From: Loxodes magnus | Lineage: Eukaryota; Ciliophora; Karyorelictea; Loxodida; Loxodidae | Assembly: GCA_946699065.1 (NCBI GenBank) | Contig: CAMPDV010000088.1 | Span: 682,001-746,000, forward strand | Reading direction: 5' to 3' | DNA length: 64,000 bases | Shown: positions 1 to 11,962 of the stretch, in pieces | Layout: every line of letters begins with the position of its first letter | Position numbering within the stretch: the stretch's first letter is position 1 | Notes under the pieces: generated by a model | What the model was told of the DNA's origin: nothing | The model's input: the letters and a program-made list of their open reading frames with translations, nothing else | The model's database searches: none | Program-made: the position numbers and the translations under genes

Positions 1-535
1 TTAAAATCTACTTACCATCTTCAATTTTGCATTAAATATAAACTTACCCGCTTCATTTTCACATTAAATTTTAACTTACCCACTTCATTTTAATATTTAA
101 TTTCAACTTACAAACTTCATTTTCACAGTTAAATCAGCTCACATTCTTCATTTTCATATTAAAATTCTATTTACAATCTTATTTTCATAAAAAGGCTATT
201 TACATTCTTAATTTTTAATTAAATGCCAACTTACCATCTTCGTATTCATATTAAAAGTAAATTTACAGTCTATATTTTAACAGCTTAGTTCACTTACCAA
301 CTAATTTTCTCATTAAATGTAAACTTACTCACTTCATTTTAACATTAAATATCAACTTGCAAACTTAATTTTCACGTTAAACTTAAATTTACAAACTTCA
401 TTTCATGTTAAGTATCTATTACCATCTTCGATTTTCCATTAAATATAAACTTACCCACTTCATTTCACATTAAAAGTCTTTTACATTCTTCATTTCACTA
501 TAAATCAAACTTACCTATAAATTAAAAGTTAAAAA
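1..535. repeat. About 32-bp tandem repeat array, left copy
   Basis: Head-to-tail units of about 32 bp fill this stretch. Each has a core close to cttacccacttcattttcac followed by attaaat and a variable A/T tail. Unit length is regular through the first five units and units differ by a few substitutions. There are no spacers, so this is a minisatellite and not CRISPR. The same unit occurs in reverse orientation at 42,727-43,332. In both places it lies directly at the 3' end of a RING-Ubl gene, so it may be a conserved 3' flank or the terminal part of a large inverted repeat. The array is cut by the window's left edge. Confidence 0.9.
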
Positions 536-1728
536 TGCTTTACTTTCTATTAAATTTAGTTTGATACTGTCTTTTAAATTTTAAATAAGTTTAACTTACT
601 CCATTTCATGTATATCCTTTCACCATGTACTATTTGATTGTATGATATAGTTTAGTAATCATTTAATATTTTGTTGTTTTTTAAAAGATCCAATGTATCC
701 CATCACAATTTCGTTATTTACTCGATTTATGTCTTTATCTACTTGATAGTCGTATTTTAATTGACTGATATTTAAATTGTTCTATTATTCGGCGATACTA
801 TAGTGATTAACATTTCTTTATTACTGTTTAACTAGGAGTAGGGTTATTATTTTTAGACAACTTATGCATTTTTAACTTACTAACTGTATTGATAGTTTTA
901 GATCGACTAAAAGATATTTTACTATTAAACTTATTTCTATTTAAGTTAATAGCTTTGATGCTCACTCAACTGTTTAGTTAATGTTTAGACTTCTTTTTTT
1001 AATATTTCTATCTATTTTAAAGACTCTTACTTCTCTTATTATAACTTTAAGATTTACTGATTTAACTAATACATCTAGATCTAATATAAATTGATAGTCT
1101 AAGTCGTTTGATTCAGATTAATTTTAACATTAATAAAGTCTTCATATACTTTAGTCGATATCAAAGAGTTTTACTAAATGACTCTTTATGATTCAGTTAC
1201 TAATTATTAAACTTTTTATTCCATTTCGATGTTAATGAAATGTTATTACTAGAACTTTTATTGGTTTTCTTGTTAATTTATCTAGTTGAAATAAAGTTTG
1301 AAATTATTTAACTGTTACTTGATAATCCTAGCAATTTATTTCGACTCTTTCTATAATGCTTTAGTATCCTTTAAAACGTAGCTGTTAAGATGTTATATCA
1401 ACTACTAAATAATATTAAAATGTGATTTTTCCAACTATTTTTGTACTGATTTAACACTTTCTTGTCACTTCTTTAATATAACAATACTTCCTAGGACTAT
1501 TTTTTGCTCTTTATGCTTTAGTAACTAATTATCCTCTTGTAATTTTACAGGATTTATCTTGTGAACCTTTTAGCAAGTCTAAAAAGCACATTTGATAGTA
1601 ATGTTTTTCTAATAATAGTCTAGAGCGCATAAGACACAAATTTAGTGGTTGCAAGGTAATAGCATGGGAGCCTTAAACTGGATTTCAAAATCTCCTTTGC
1701 AAGATTGACATTTAGCATTCTAGGACAT
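505..1728 (-). CDS. RING finger / coiled-coil / ubiquitin-like protein, left copy
   Basis: Read with TAA/TAG as Gln and TGA as Trp, a frame of 408 codons runs from ATG at 1728 to an in-frame TGA at 505. Residues 7-52 form a RING-type zinc motif: C7-x2-C10, C26-x-H28, C31-x2-C34, C47-x4-C52, with the TRIM-like phrase MLLPCNHQIC. The last pair is spaced by four residues rather than the usual two. A Gln-rich coiled coil follows, then a C-terminal region that aligns with the ubiquitin-like domain of the right-hand paralogue (41,473). RING proteins recruit E2 enzymes, so an E3 ligase role is a family inference. In-frame TGA codons inside the coil and the Ubl are read as Trp but could be early decay. 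The true 3' end is uncertain because the gene runs into the tandem repeats. Confidence 0.65.
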
Positions 1729-1739
1729 TTCAATTATTA

Positions 1740-3055
1740 TAATTAAAAAAATAGTTCCTAAATTAAAAAACTTAAATAATACTTTTATATGAAAAATACA
1801 AAAATTAAACTAAAACGAACTTTAAATTAAAATCTTAAATTAAATACAAAAGCTTGTCATATAAATAATGATAAAGATATAATGCTTAACTATTATTCTT
1901 TAGACAGTCAAATTCTCAACGTGGTTTTTTACTTAAAGCGATTTCTTAATATATACAAAGGCTAATTTATTCTGCGAAATTTCTGAGAACAGCGATCGAC
2001 ATAACTATGAAAGTATACTTCATAATCGAAAAATATTAAAATCAAATATTTTCTAGATGCATTTCATTCAAGATCTTTGATCCAATTAGAAATCTCTCTA
2101 AGATTTAAAAATTTAAATATTGCTATTACGTTCTTTGATTTATATTAATTATACATAAATATAATATTTTAAGGTAAACACTTATTTTATTTAAATTATA
2201 AACTACAAAATATATAAAAAAGGAAATTAAATAGCAGTTTAATTATTAAAATAAAATATATTAAATAGCTTAATATAGAAAACAGTATGCACGCTTATAA
2301 ACATCCTATAAGCAACAAAATAAACAGTTTACAATAATTAATTAAAAATAAATCTAAAACTTTAAATAATAAAGTATAATATATCTGGTTTATCAAATTT
2401 AAACTCCTTTTTAAGTTGAGAATATTTGCCAAATTGCATTTTTTGTCCTAAACTTTGATACTTTTACTGTTTCTAGTATCTAAGCTCCCTAAATCAGTTT
2501 AAAAAGAATTTCTGCTTATATTATTTTAAATGTTAATTTCATTATAATTTTAACTTTCCTTTTAACAAATAGATAACTTGTTAAAAACTTGTCTTATTGA
2601 AAATTATATCTCCTTATTAATCTTTTCTTAAAATAAGGAAAAAACTGCTTAAAGTAAATTAAAACATTTTAAAGTTAAAATCTTCTAATTCCTTGTAAAT
2701 ATATTTTATATTCTTAATTTGCTTGAATGTGCCACTTAATAAAATAATAAAGCTTAGTTATATTTTTGTCAATTTAATACTAAATAAAAAATATAATTAT
2801 ATTAATAAGAAAATTATTAACTATTCTAAATAATTAGTAGTGCTAAAAATAAAGGCTATACATCAATTATAAGCTTAAGAAAAATAAAGTTAATTAATAT
2901 TTTTAGTAATTTGAAAGAATGGAATTAAAATATTTAAATATGCAAATAAACTTAAAATGCTAAAGCTTTAAATTAAAATAGTTATATATTTAAATATCTA
3001 AACAATTTTAAATATTTAGAATAAATATAAAATTAAAGTTAAAAGTTAAAACATT
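1740..3055. other. AT-rich intergenic stretch
   Basis: Very AT-rich sequence lies upstream of the left RING-Ubl gene. I see no motif-bearing frame, RNA gene or repeat that I can support. Confidence 0.5.
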
Positions 3056-3059
3056 ATAA

Positions 3060-3480
3060 AAAATATTTATGTCAGCTACAGTCTGGAGAACTAATAGGTA
3101 ATCTGATACAGTTTATAAGCATTTTGAGTAATCTTGCACCAGATATCAATATGGAGAAAGGTTACAAACTAGGAAAAAACAAACCTAACTTTCTCTAAGG
3201 TTCTCGTTAGCAATGTGAACATTTGACTGATGGGTCTGCTAAAGACTTAATCACTAATTCGTATTTGGATCTTATTCAAAAAGACTGTAGCATTTGTTTA
3301 AAAATTTAAGAGTAATTTATAATAAGCAGATTCTCCATTTTTTTGAAACAGACATGATTCATTGGAAAAATAGAATGATAACAAGAAGTATAAGAATTCT
3401 TTTTTAATATTAATATCAATATTAAAAAGCTGGGCGCCAACGAAGTGCTAAGCGCTCTATAATAAAATTTATTAAAAAGC
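3060..3480 (+). repeat. Short element sharing the SINE 3' hairpin
   Basis: About 420 bp of more balanced base composition than its surroundings ends in a hairpin-like segment at about 3,430-3,462 (agctgggcgcc, short loop, gtgctaagcgct), followed by ctataataaaatttatt. This tail resembles the 3' end of the three long SINE-like copies (gagctgcgcacc, loop, gtgctacgcgctc, then ctataatcaaatttattt). The body does not resemble theirs. It may be a second short retroposon family using the same 3' recognition signal. Boundaries are approximate. Confidence 0.4.
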
Positions 3481-4389
3481 ATATTAATTTTTTCTTTTTG
3501 AAATTCATCTAAAAGTTTAAAGATTTATAAATATTAAAATAAACAACTCAAGTTATATAATTAATAAGGTATTTCAATATTTTTATCTAAATATAAGAAA
3601 AACAACGCGTTTTCCAGTATGCCAATATGCTTTAATTTTTTTATTGGAATGTAAAAGGCAACAATAAAATTACTCTTAATATTTAGTATTAGAGATTTAT
3701 TTTATTATAAATAACTGTTAAGAGCTGATTTACTTGCGTTCTTAAGTAAAATTTGTTTAATCTTAGCTAAATTTCTTTATCTCATTACTATTTTTCTCGC
3801 AATTTATATAATAATTTAAAAAATTTTAAATTATAATGATTTATTGGGATTCTTATTTTGTTTGGAAGCTAATCACACTTTCTGGAGCGATTTTTTTTAT
3901 TAAATACTTTATCGATTTTATACAATTTATTCGTTCTTAATTTTAGTATTCTTAAGATTACTTAACATGTCTATATTTATTTTGTTTTTTTTCCTAAAAA
4001 TGTATTATTTCTAGTCTTAGATGTTAAATTTATAAATAAAATCATAGAAATAATTTTATAAGATAATTATTTATTATTAAAGCACGTGAGATTTCTTTGG
4101 TTAATCTTACATTTAAATAAGTTTCATTAATTGATCCAATCTTCGTTTTTGACTTTTTATATAAATTTTAGTTCTGAGAACTTTAATTGAGTAGAGTTAA
4201 AATTGATTTAACTTACTATCAAGTCATTAAATATTTTTATTGTTATTTTCATAATTTTCTAATTGTTTTTTTAAAAAGGAGGAAAGTTTTATTTATTAAT
4301 AATTCAGAAACTAATGCAAGTATCGTATTCATCCGATTAATTTATTTTTTCATTCTTACTATGTCATTAGAACCTTAACCTGAATGCCT
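3481..4389. other. AT-rich intergenic stretch
   Basis: No motif, RNA gene or clear repeat was recognised here. Open frames exist only because stops are rare under standard or reassigned codes. Confidence 0.4.
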
Positions 4390-4745
4390 TTTTTAACTTG
4401 AATCAAGATTTATGTAATCTTGAACGCTCTAGTTGAGATAATTAGATTTCTATATTTCTTCCTGGAGGTTGACGAAAATTAGAGAATGTTGAGCAACACT
4501 AATTTGTTCAATTACAGATTTATAGGCACGTCCTTCCTGGCATAAAGCAATTTTTTATTTTTTGCTCGTTTTCCTTCTATTTTTGCGTTCTGGGTATATA
4601 TTATTTGATAAGTTCCTATTTATTTTTAAAAATCCTCATATTGTTAGGTTGTAGAACATTTTTCTTCTTAATTCCCTCTACAAAGTTATAAATGGCTTTA
4701 GATGAAGTTTAAGCCTATTTAAGAATAGATATACTTTGAAGAATT
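4390..4745 (-). pseudogene. Dispersed coding repeat, copy A (unknown helical domain)
   Basis: On the minus strand this aligns with 32,410-32,765. Differences between the copies fit protein-level constraint: phrases such as NFVEGIKKKNVLQ and QEGRAYKSVIEQ in this copy correspond to NFVEEIKKKNVLQ and QEGRAFKSGIEQ in the other. The first and second halves are in different frames in both copies, so either a short intron or an old frameshift lies between them. I do not recognise a family. The composition (charged, Gln-rich, helical) resembles the N-terminal parts of the other ORF1-like fragments in this window. Confidence 0.4.
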
Positions 4746-4949
4746 TATATTTTTATCTTTCTCTTCTTAATAGGAGGTGATAAAATCTCTTTCTAAAACC
4801 ATCAACCATTTTTTTTGCTATTCTGATTGAGAATTTAAAAGATTAGAAAATTGTTGGCCTATTATTCAACTATATAAATTTTTTGTCAGTCTTTTTGAAA
4901 TTGTAACTTTAAAAAAAAAGTTAGCATAAGTTCTCTTACATTAATTAGT

Positions 4950-5690
4950 CTGATACTTTTTTCAGGGATAGATTGAAAATTTTTTTACTGAATTTTTGGG
5001 AAATAACAATAGAAATTGATGTATCACGATCTGAGGAAAATAACTTGAAATTCTTTAGTTTACTTGATCCAAAATTGTATTCTATTCCACTTTCATGATT
5101 CTTGACTCTTGAGAAGCTTATCCTTACTTTTAGCAGATAAATTTAGTGTTATTTCATCGATGAGTTCTAATCCTTGTTGAATATGCAGTTTCAAGTGTAA
5201 TAAAAATAATTAGGAGTGGTAAAATTTGTGAAGATATTTATAGAAAATTTAAATAAATATCTTAATTATAGATGAAAAGAAATCTCCTTTTCATTTAATT
5301 TTGATAAAACAATAAGCTTATCATGTTAACTAACTTAAAGTACTATAATCCTAAAAGTAAACTAGAGATTTAAAGCATAGTAAATTATTTGCTTTTTATA
5401 CAAATTAATAATAAAATAAATAGTTTGAATAATCTTAAGTTTATTTTAATAAATGCATACTTATTTAATTAGATACTAAAAGTAAATAAAGATAACTAAA
5501 ATATTTAAACAGAATTTAAAAATTATCTTTATAGAAATAGGAAACTAAAAATAGGAGAAAATCAGAATAATTTAAATATAATGAAAATTTCTTTATTTAA
5601 ATATTTAAAAAGTATTTTATTTAATAGATGCTTTAATTAAATTCTATTATGTCTAAATAATATTCATTTAATCTTCTTATAGCACTCAAA
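4950..5690. repeat. Diverged segmental duplicate of 36,030-36,700
   Basis: Non-coding AT-rich sequence shows matches in the same order as 36,030-36,700, for example tatctttatagaaatagga near 5,530 against tatctttatagaattagga near 36,530. Together with copy A at 4,390 it forms one block. In the other copy the two halves are separated by about 3.3 kb that contains an F-box/LRR gene. Confidence 0.5.
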
Positions 5691-5838
5691 ATATATATCT
5701 TTAATTAAAACTGTAATATTTTAAATTTAATATAATACTTAGTTATTTAATACTTTTATTTTAATTTCATAACTTTATAGTAACTTCAATATTAGGAAGA
5801 ATAAGTCATTAAAATTTTTATTTATAATAATTGAAAAG

Positions 5839-6115
5839 ATGGTGGGAGCTGAGAAAGACCTTCGTGACAACACTTTCTGGTTTTATGGCTAGGAACAAGT
5901 TCCTTTCCTGTCGCTGAGAAAGTCCCTGGTCAGAGTCATTTTCTGAAGGGAACGCTGTCTTTGAGATTATCCGCTCTTGTAGGGGCTTGAAGCCTGGCTG
6001 CTCATAGCGATGGAGCCCCTAGCAGCCGCGCCTGGAGCACAACAGGATATCCCCGTCATTCCATAAAAAGAGAGCGTCGGGTCGTGCAATCGGAAAGGAG
6101 TTTCCGGTCCAAAAA
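5839..6115 (+). other. GC-rich island, structured RNA candidate or imported fragment
   Basis: About 280 bp with far higher G+C than anything nearby starts and stops sharply. It holds several short perfect inverted repeats: ggaac-aa-gttcc, ggctgct paired with agcagcc, ggggct paired with agcccc, and ggaaa paired with tttcc. The phrase gctgagaaag occurs twice about 85 bp apart. A frame from ATG 5839 stays open through the island if TGA is Trp, but it is not the frame of the acidic gene downstream. I do not recognise rRNA, tRNA, SRP RNA or RNase P. It could be a structured ncRNA, a SINE head or transferred DNA. Confidence 0.4.
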
Positions 6116-6199
6116 CTTTTTTAGTTGAAATTAATTAATTAAATTATACTTTCTTCAGATCACCAATTATCAACAAAAAGAAAATTTAAAGAAAAATTT

Positions 6200-7170
6200 A
6201 TGAAAAGAAAAGTTAACATAACTCTCGACACCTCCATTGGAAAATGAAAAAAAGACTAATCAACGCAATCATTAAAAGTAGTAATAAAAAAAATAAAAAA
6301 TAAATGAAGAAGGTGAAGTATGATAATTTAATATAGAATCTGATATCTTTTATTTAGATAATATTGAAATAGAACAAATAGACTTATAATAGCTGAGACA
6401 GCTACTTTATACGTATCAAAAAACTAAACAAATCAAAGATGACTTAAACTCATAGAATGAAGGAATATTCGAAATAAGTAAAGATCTAATAAATCATGAA
6501 GATGATGATGATGATGATGAAGTCCATATGGAGATCGATGAACTAAAGCCAGAGTCTATGAACGAATGACAGTATTTGAGAATGATATTTTAATAATGAG
6601 AGAGCAAGACGAGTAAAATTGAGTTTAATTAGTTTAAGATTCCAATAAATTAAAAAAATTTCGCAAAGAACTTCAGAAACCACCATGGAAATAGAAAGAC
6701 AAGAAAAATACTTCATAGACCTAGAAAAAGATACTAAATTTTCAATAATATGTGAGAATTGTGATGGAAATGTCCAAGACAAAAAAGAATAAGTAATAAC
6801 ATCTTACAATATATTAATTTTTAGGAACTTAAAGAAAGAGCTACTTAATTTTATTCCTCATAAACTGGAAAAATCTGAAGAAAGAAACAAGATTTAAGAT
6901 TAAATGTAAGATAGGAAGAAATTAAGAGAAGATATGTTTATACAAAAAAACAAATTTTACGTCTATTGAAGTAGTGTCAAAGTGTAACTTTTGGAAATAT
7001 CTCTTAAGTCACTTATATGAAAGAGCAGTTGATATTAAAAAGATGCAAGCACATGCACAATAAGAGACTTCTAATATAGAAAAACATAAATGATATCAAG
7101 AAGAAAAAGATCCAGACTTAAATACACTATAAATTATTTAGATAAAATAAAAGCAATTTAATATAATATT
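6200..7170 (+). pseudogene. Acidic coiled-coil ORF1-like gene, frameshifted
   Basis: From about 6,225 the frame reads STPPLENEKKTNQ and continues as a charged, Gln-rich protein with a run of seven Asp residues (6,501-6,521, written as GAT repeats) and then MEIDELKPESMNEWQ. The frame changes near 6,690 and again near 6,980 while the new frame stays protein-like (KCNFWKYLLSHLYERAVDI). The start at 6200 gives MKRKVNITL, resembling the Lys/Arg-rich starts of other ORF1-like copies, but is one frame off. No known catalytic domain is visible. Likely a decayed member of the dispersed coiled-coil family. Confidence 0.4.
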
Positions 7171-8470
7171 ATATAAAAAGCTTGCTAATAAAATATAGAG
7201 AAAAATATATCAAATATCTCAAATAATATTTTGGAAAGGAGTTTATAAGTCCTTAATCATATAATATAAGAAGTCTTAAGTCATATTTCCCAGACCTTAC
7301 GGTAGTAAATCCCTTATAAGTATTTTATTTTAAATTATAATTATTTATATTAAAAATCTTACATATAAAATAAAATTAACTCTATATTTATATAACTGCT
7401 AATAGTTTAAATTATAAATTAAAAACAATCAGAATTTAAATTTCATAATCCAATAAAAATAAATGATAAGTTAATATTTATTTTTATAAATAGATATGCT
7501 TGGAGTATAAAAAAGTATTTTAATATAGCAAATTAATTATAAATACTAAAGCTTTTAGCTTTTATTAGTTATATACTAATAATCTAATTATTATATATTT
7601 AGTATTTCAGTAACGCTATTAAATTTTTTTCAATTATAGTTTAATTTATTTTTATTGGGAAAAATGGAAATAAATAACAATCTGGTATATTAAATTTATA
7701 TCAATAAATTGCTTTTTAATATTGATATTTCTATAATTTATTATAGCTTAGATATAAAAATAAAGATTAATTTAATTTAGATAATATTAAATAAATATTT
7801 TTGTGAACTAACTAATAGTTATTGAACACTTATCTAATACTAAGTATTTATAATTCAAACTATTTTATTAAATATAAATATCTTTTATAGTAAAGAACAA
7901 TATTTTAATATATAGTTTAAAAATAGAAACAAATCTAAAGCATAATAATTCTTGTAGTAATTGTATTATTTTGTTGTAATTATCTTATCTGATAAGATAT
8001 AAATAGAGTATGTTAAATATTTTTCTTTCCTAAATATTTTTTTATAAATCAAAACTTTAGAGTTATATAAATAAATTTTTCTTATATGCGTAAGCTTAAA
8101 ATAACTATTTAAAAAAATAAAAGAAGAATTTAAATGATATTTTAATTAAAGTAATTTATTTTTTACTTTATAATTCTATTTTAGTTTAAGTCAAAAAATT
8201 GAGTTTGTTTAAAAATTCAGGATTTTGGATTTCCGGAAATTATTAAGTTCAATATAGAATATCTTCACGAGAAGCTATATTTGAGGATTGTTCTTCTATA
8301 CCATTCTTTAGACAATACTAAGCCACCATCAACTCTGAAATCCAATGTAAATATTAAAAAATTTAGACTCCAACCTTCCTTATTGAAACTTCATTTTTTT
8401 GGATCAATTAAATAGGTACATCAACAAGTGAAAAAATCAAAACTTCGTTATGAACCAAATTAATAACTTT
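7171..8470. other. AT-rich stretch without assignable genes
   Basis: Long AT-rich sequence with only runs of short A/T words. No repeat family or motif was recognised. Confidence 0.4.
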
Positions 8471-8479
8471 GATTTAGGC

Positions 8480-8839
8480 TTCTCATTCTCTTTTGGTGCC
8501 ATATTTAATTATCTTTATAAAATATTTTAATTTCTTACAGCATTACATAACATAACATAATAGATTTATGTGGCGTCACCTTTATTTGGTTTATCACGAA
8601 TCAAAGAGTTTAATTTTAGATCAAAATATTATCCTCAAACTTGCTTGGATCTTCACTATCATGAATTCGATGATTTAATAATTAAATCGTGCTGATTATG
8701 TCTTAAATTTGTTGATAGATCTCATTTATAATATTTGTTAAATTATGATTCTCCGTTTAAGAAGGTAGAGATCTCTGACATCATCCTATTACGTGTTATT
8801 AGATTTTGCTTGAAAAATCCGTTATTTCTTAGGTGCCAT
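8480..8839 (-). pseudogene. ORF1-like N-terminal fragment
   Basis: From ATG 8839 the minus strand reads MAPKKQRIFQAKSNN, a basic start similar to MASKNKRP at 16,804. A second basic start, MAPKENEKPKSK, lies at 8512. At 8,573 it shares gtcacctttatttggttt with 14,778, next to the zinc-knuckle copy at 14,980, which suggests both derive from one element family. No domain is complete. Probably a decayed copy. Confidence 0.3.
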
Positions 8840-10160
8840 TTTATGAATATATAAATTAAAAAAAATAAAGAAAATGTATTTTATTATTTATGATTATTAA
8901 AAGCTTTAGATAAAATAGTTTAGTCTATATTTATTTTAAAAATTAATAAAAAGTTATTTATCTTTTAAGAAGCAAAATACTTTTTAAGAATTAGCAGATT
9001 TATGGTAATAAAATTGATAAATATTATTTATTCTAAAGGTTAATTTATGTTTATTTATATTTAGTGACAATTTTTATATGGCTAATTATTCATAATAAGT
9101 ATTAAACTTAAACAATTTAAAATAGAAAATATAATTTTCCTTTGCAAAAATAAATAAAAAATGCATTAGTTTCATAAGTATAGTGTAAGAAATGAAATTT
9201 AGCTATAAAATTTGAAATTGAATAATCATAAAATACAAAATTAAAAATACTTTATTCATTTAATACTTTTAATTAAAAAAATAAATTTCTAATTTATACA
9301 TAAATTAGAAAATACATTATTTATTAAGGTAAAAGAAAATATGGATTATGGTGTAATGTTGAAAATAATTTCGACTAAAACATTAAAAATATAGTTTACA
9401 GATAGAATAAAGCTTCTATTATTAAAGATTTCAATAATTACTCATAACATATTAATGTAAAGATGAAAAACTATTTGTTAAAGATATACTTATATTTAAT
9501 ATAATAAATAAAACTTCAAGAAATAAATATTATCGAAGATTTTATTGGTTTTTATGCATAAAGTAATTAAGCACTTATTTATTTAAAAAAATAAAGACGT
9601 GAAGTTAACTATTTACTTACTCTACATTTTTTTGATTCTAAAAATTAAAAACTGAAATAAGAAAACTTAAAATTTGCTTAATATCACAATATAATAAATT
9701 TCGACCATATCAATTTAAAATTTATATGAAGTAGAAAATTAAAAAAAAATTATTTACAAAGTAAAAATATTATAAATTCAACGTAGTTTTTCTTATATAT
9801 AAAATTAAAGTAAAACGAATGTTTAGGCGGTCGAATGTTTACGTCATCTTCTTTTTTTATGTTAATATTTAATATAGAACTATAACAAAGTAGTTTTTAT
9901 TAAAAGATTTAGTATTAAAATAGATTCTTAAACCATTTAAAGGAATTCAAGAAGCGAAAATAAAAATTGTTTTAATTTAAATGGATATTGAAATCACTTT
10001 CAAAAAATTAAAATATTTACTGATCTTTCTAGAAATTTTTCTTCTATTTTAAAAATAAAAAATTTATAAAAAGGACTGATTCTAAATTTAGAGAAAAATC
10101 AAAGGAGATTTAATTTCATAATAATAAATAAAATTGTTTTAGATAAAATAAAATAAATTT
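8840..10160. other. AT-rich stretch without assignable genes
   Basis: I see nothing here that I can support as a gene, RNA or repeat. Confidence 0.4.
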
Positions 10161-10168
10161 TAATTAAT

Positions 10169-10500
10169 ATGAAACATAAATTTCAAAACAAAATCACACA
10201 TGTAGATTCTAAAACTGAACAAGATATTTTACAAGGAAATATAATCTCAGATTTAAATTTGAAATAAAAAATTATAGAATATGGTAACTCACTGCATTTT
10301 ATATATTAGTTATTGAAGAAAATATTTAAGGATGGAATTATATTAACTAAATTGAAAAAATACCCAAACAATAATATATTGAGAATTATCATTGAATAAT
10401 AGAAAATTTACAATTTTGGGATTCATAACATAAAAAAAATCATGTAATTATCAAAAGAAGGAATAATTTATAGAATGCAATAATTAAAAATAAAATAAAT
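10169..10500 (+). CDS. Hypothetical small protein or gene fragment
   Basis: A plus-strand frame begins at ATG 10169 and reads as a balanced protein (HVDSKTEQDILQGNIISDL and further) for about 110 codons without TGA before composition deteriorates. I recognise no family. The 3' end is unknown. It could be a fragment of an ORF1-like gene or chance. Confidence 0.25.
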
Positions 10501-11890
10501 TTCTTATTATAGTAATTAAAATTATTTTAAACTCTTATCTAATAGTTTTTAATAAACTTGCTATTTATAATTAAAGATAAAATTACAGATTTATATTAAA
10601 TAAGTATTAATAAAAATAAAAGGAAACATTTTTGCATGTAGATCAAATTGTTATTTTATTTTGAAAATCATTATTTTATATTGAAGTAATTTTAAATATT
10701 TTTTATGAATTTCATCTCTTACCTGGATAATTTCATTAAGCATTTTGAACTTATATATATTTTGCTTAAGTTTCTTTTTCTTCTTAATTTATTTAAATTT
10801 GATACTTTTCAATTTTATTTTTTACAACGAATATTTTTATTTTTAAGGCATCTTTAATTTAAGGTCTTAAATGAATGTTTTACATAACATTTATTCTATT
10901 ATAATTACAAATTAAATTATCTTATTTCTAATTTTTATTTATTAGTTTAATTCTTTATTTTATAAATTTAGCATAATTATTAGAAGATATTTCTAACATA
11001 AAAAAATATAGTTTAATATTTAAAAATTAAGAAAAAAGTAGAATTAAGGCAAATTAGATTAATAAATAAATCATTTGTTAACAGTGTAATATCATTTAGC
11101 AAAGTGAAAAATTAAAATGCTGAACGATAAAAATATAATTTTATGAAATAACCATTAAAATATTATTTTTATGAGGTAGTTAAAAATACAAAAGAATGTA
11201 AGAGAAAAAACGTAAGAATAAATATGCTTAGATATTCTAAGATTTTGATGAATTAGCATAGAAAAAAACTAAGAAACTGAGGTAGATGAAATAAATATGA
11301 AGCATTATTATTTAGATTTAACTTTAAATCCAAAATGATTTAAAGAGGAGAACTAAGCTTTAAGTTAAACTAACTTTAATGAAAATCTGAGAAAATAATT
11401 TCCAATTATCTATTAATAAGATTTAATTAATTAGTTAAAATAGAGATATATTAGATTTTATTTTCTAGTCCATATTTTAAATTTTAAAATAAAAATTTTT
11501 TAGTTTAAGTTAAAAAAATGAAAAAGATTTAAAGCATAGCATAATAAAATAAAATAAAATAAGTAGAAGAACTAAATAAGGATCTATTAAGCAGGAATAA
11601 TAGATGGCATAAATTCTAACTAGTTGATGCTGACTATTAATATAAAGTAACTTGGAAGAAAAATAATAATTTGAAGGAGATTTATTTTATTGAACATCTT
11701 ATTAAAGCTTAAATAAAGAAATTAAATTTAAAAATATTTTGAGAATAAAAGAATGATTTTAGTAATTCGGAACCTATGATAAAAATTTTGATTTAATGAA
11801 CTATAATAAAAGATATAATGAAAAATAAAATTAGATAAAGATTAGACAAAAGTAAATTAAAAGATAATTTAAATAAGTAATAGTTATTTT
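10501..11890. other. AT-rich stretch, possible decayed coding remnants
   Basis: Between about 11,200 and 11,450 short Lys/Gln-rich frames resemble coiled-coil protein but switch frame quickly. Otherwise nothing recognisable. Confidence 0.3.
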
Positions 11891-11904
11891 TATTTTTAAC
11901 TAAA

Positions 11905-11962
11905 ATATTTTATTTTTGCTATAATTTTCTATTATCAATTTCATTTTTTTATTATTTTATAA
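11905..11962 (+). promoter_or_regulatory. 5' flank of F-box/LRR copy 1 (weakly conserved)
   Basis: This T-rich flank ends in ttattttataaATG and loosely matches the better conserved 60-70 bp flanks of copies 2, 3 and 4. It is the most diverged of the four, so the site is inferred by comparison only. Confidence 0.3.

Noticed and set aside
1-535. CRISPR array
   Set aside because: About 32-bp units follow one another directly without unique spacers and vary gradually, so this is a minisatellite in eukaryotic DNA.
5839-6115. SRP (7SL) RNA or Alu-like head
   Set aside because: Short words resemble 7SL, but the conserved helix 8 loop and Alu-domain motifs are absent.
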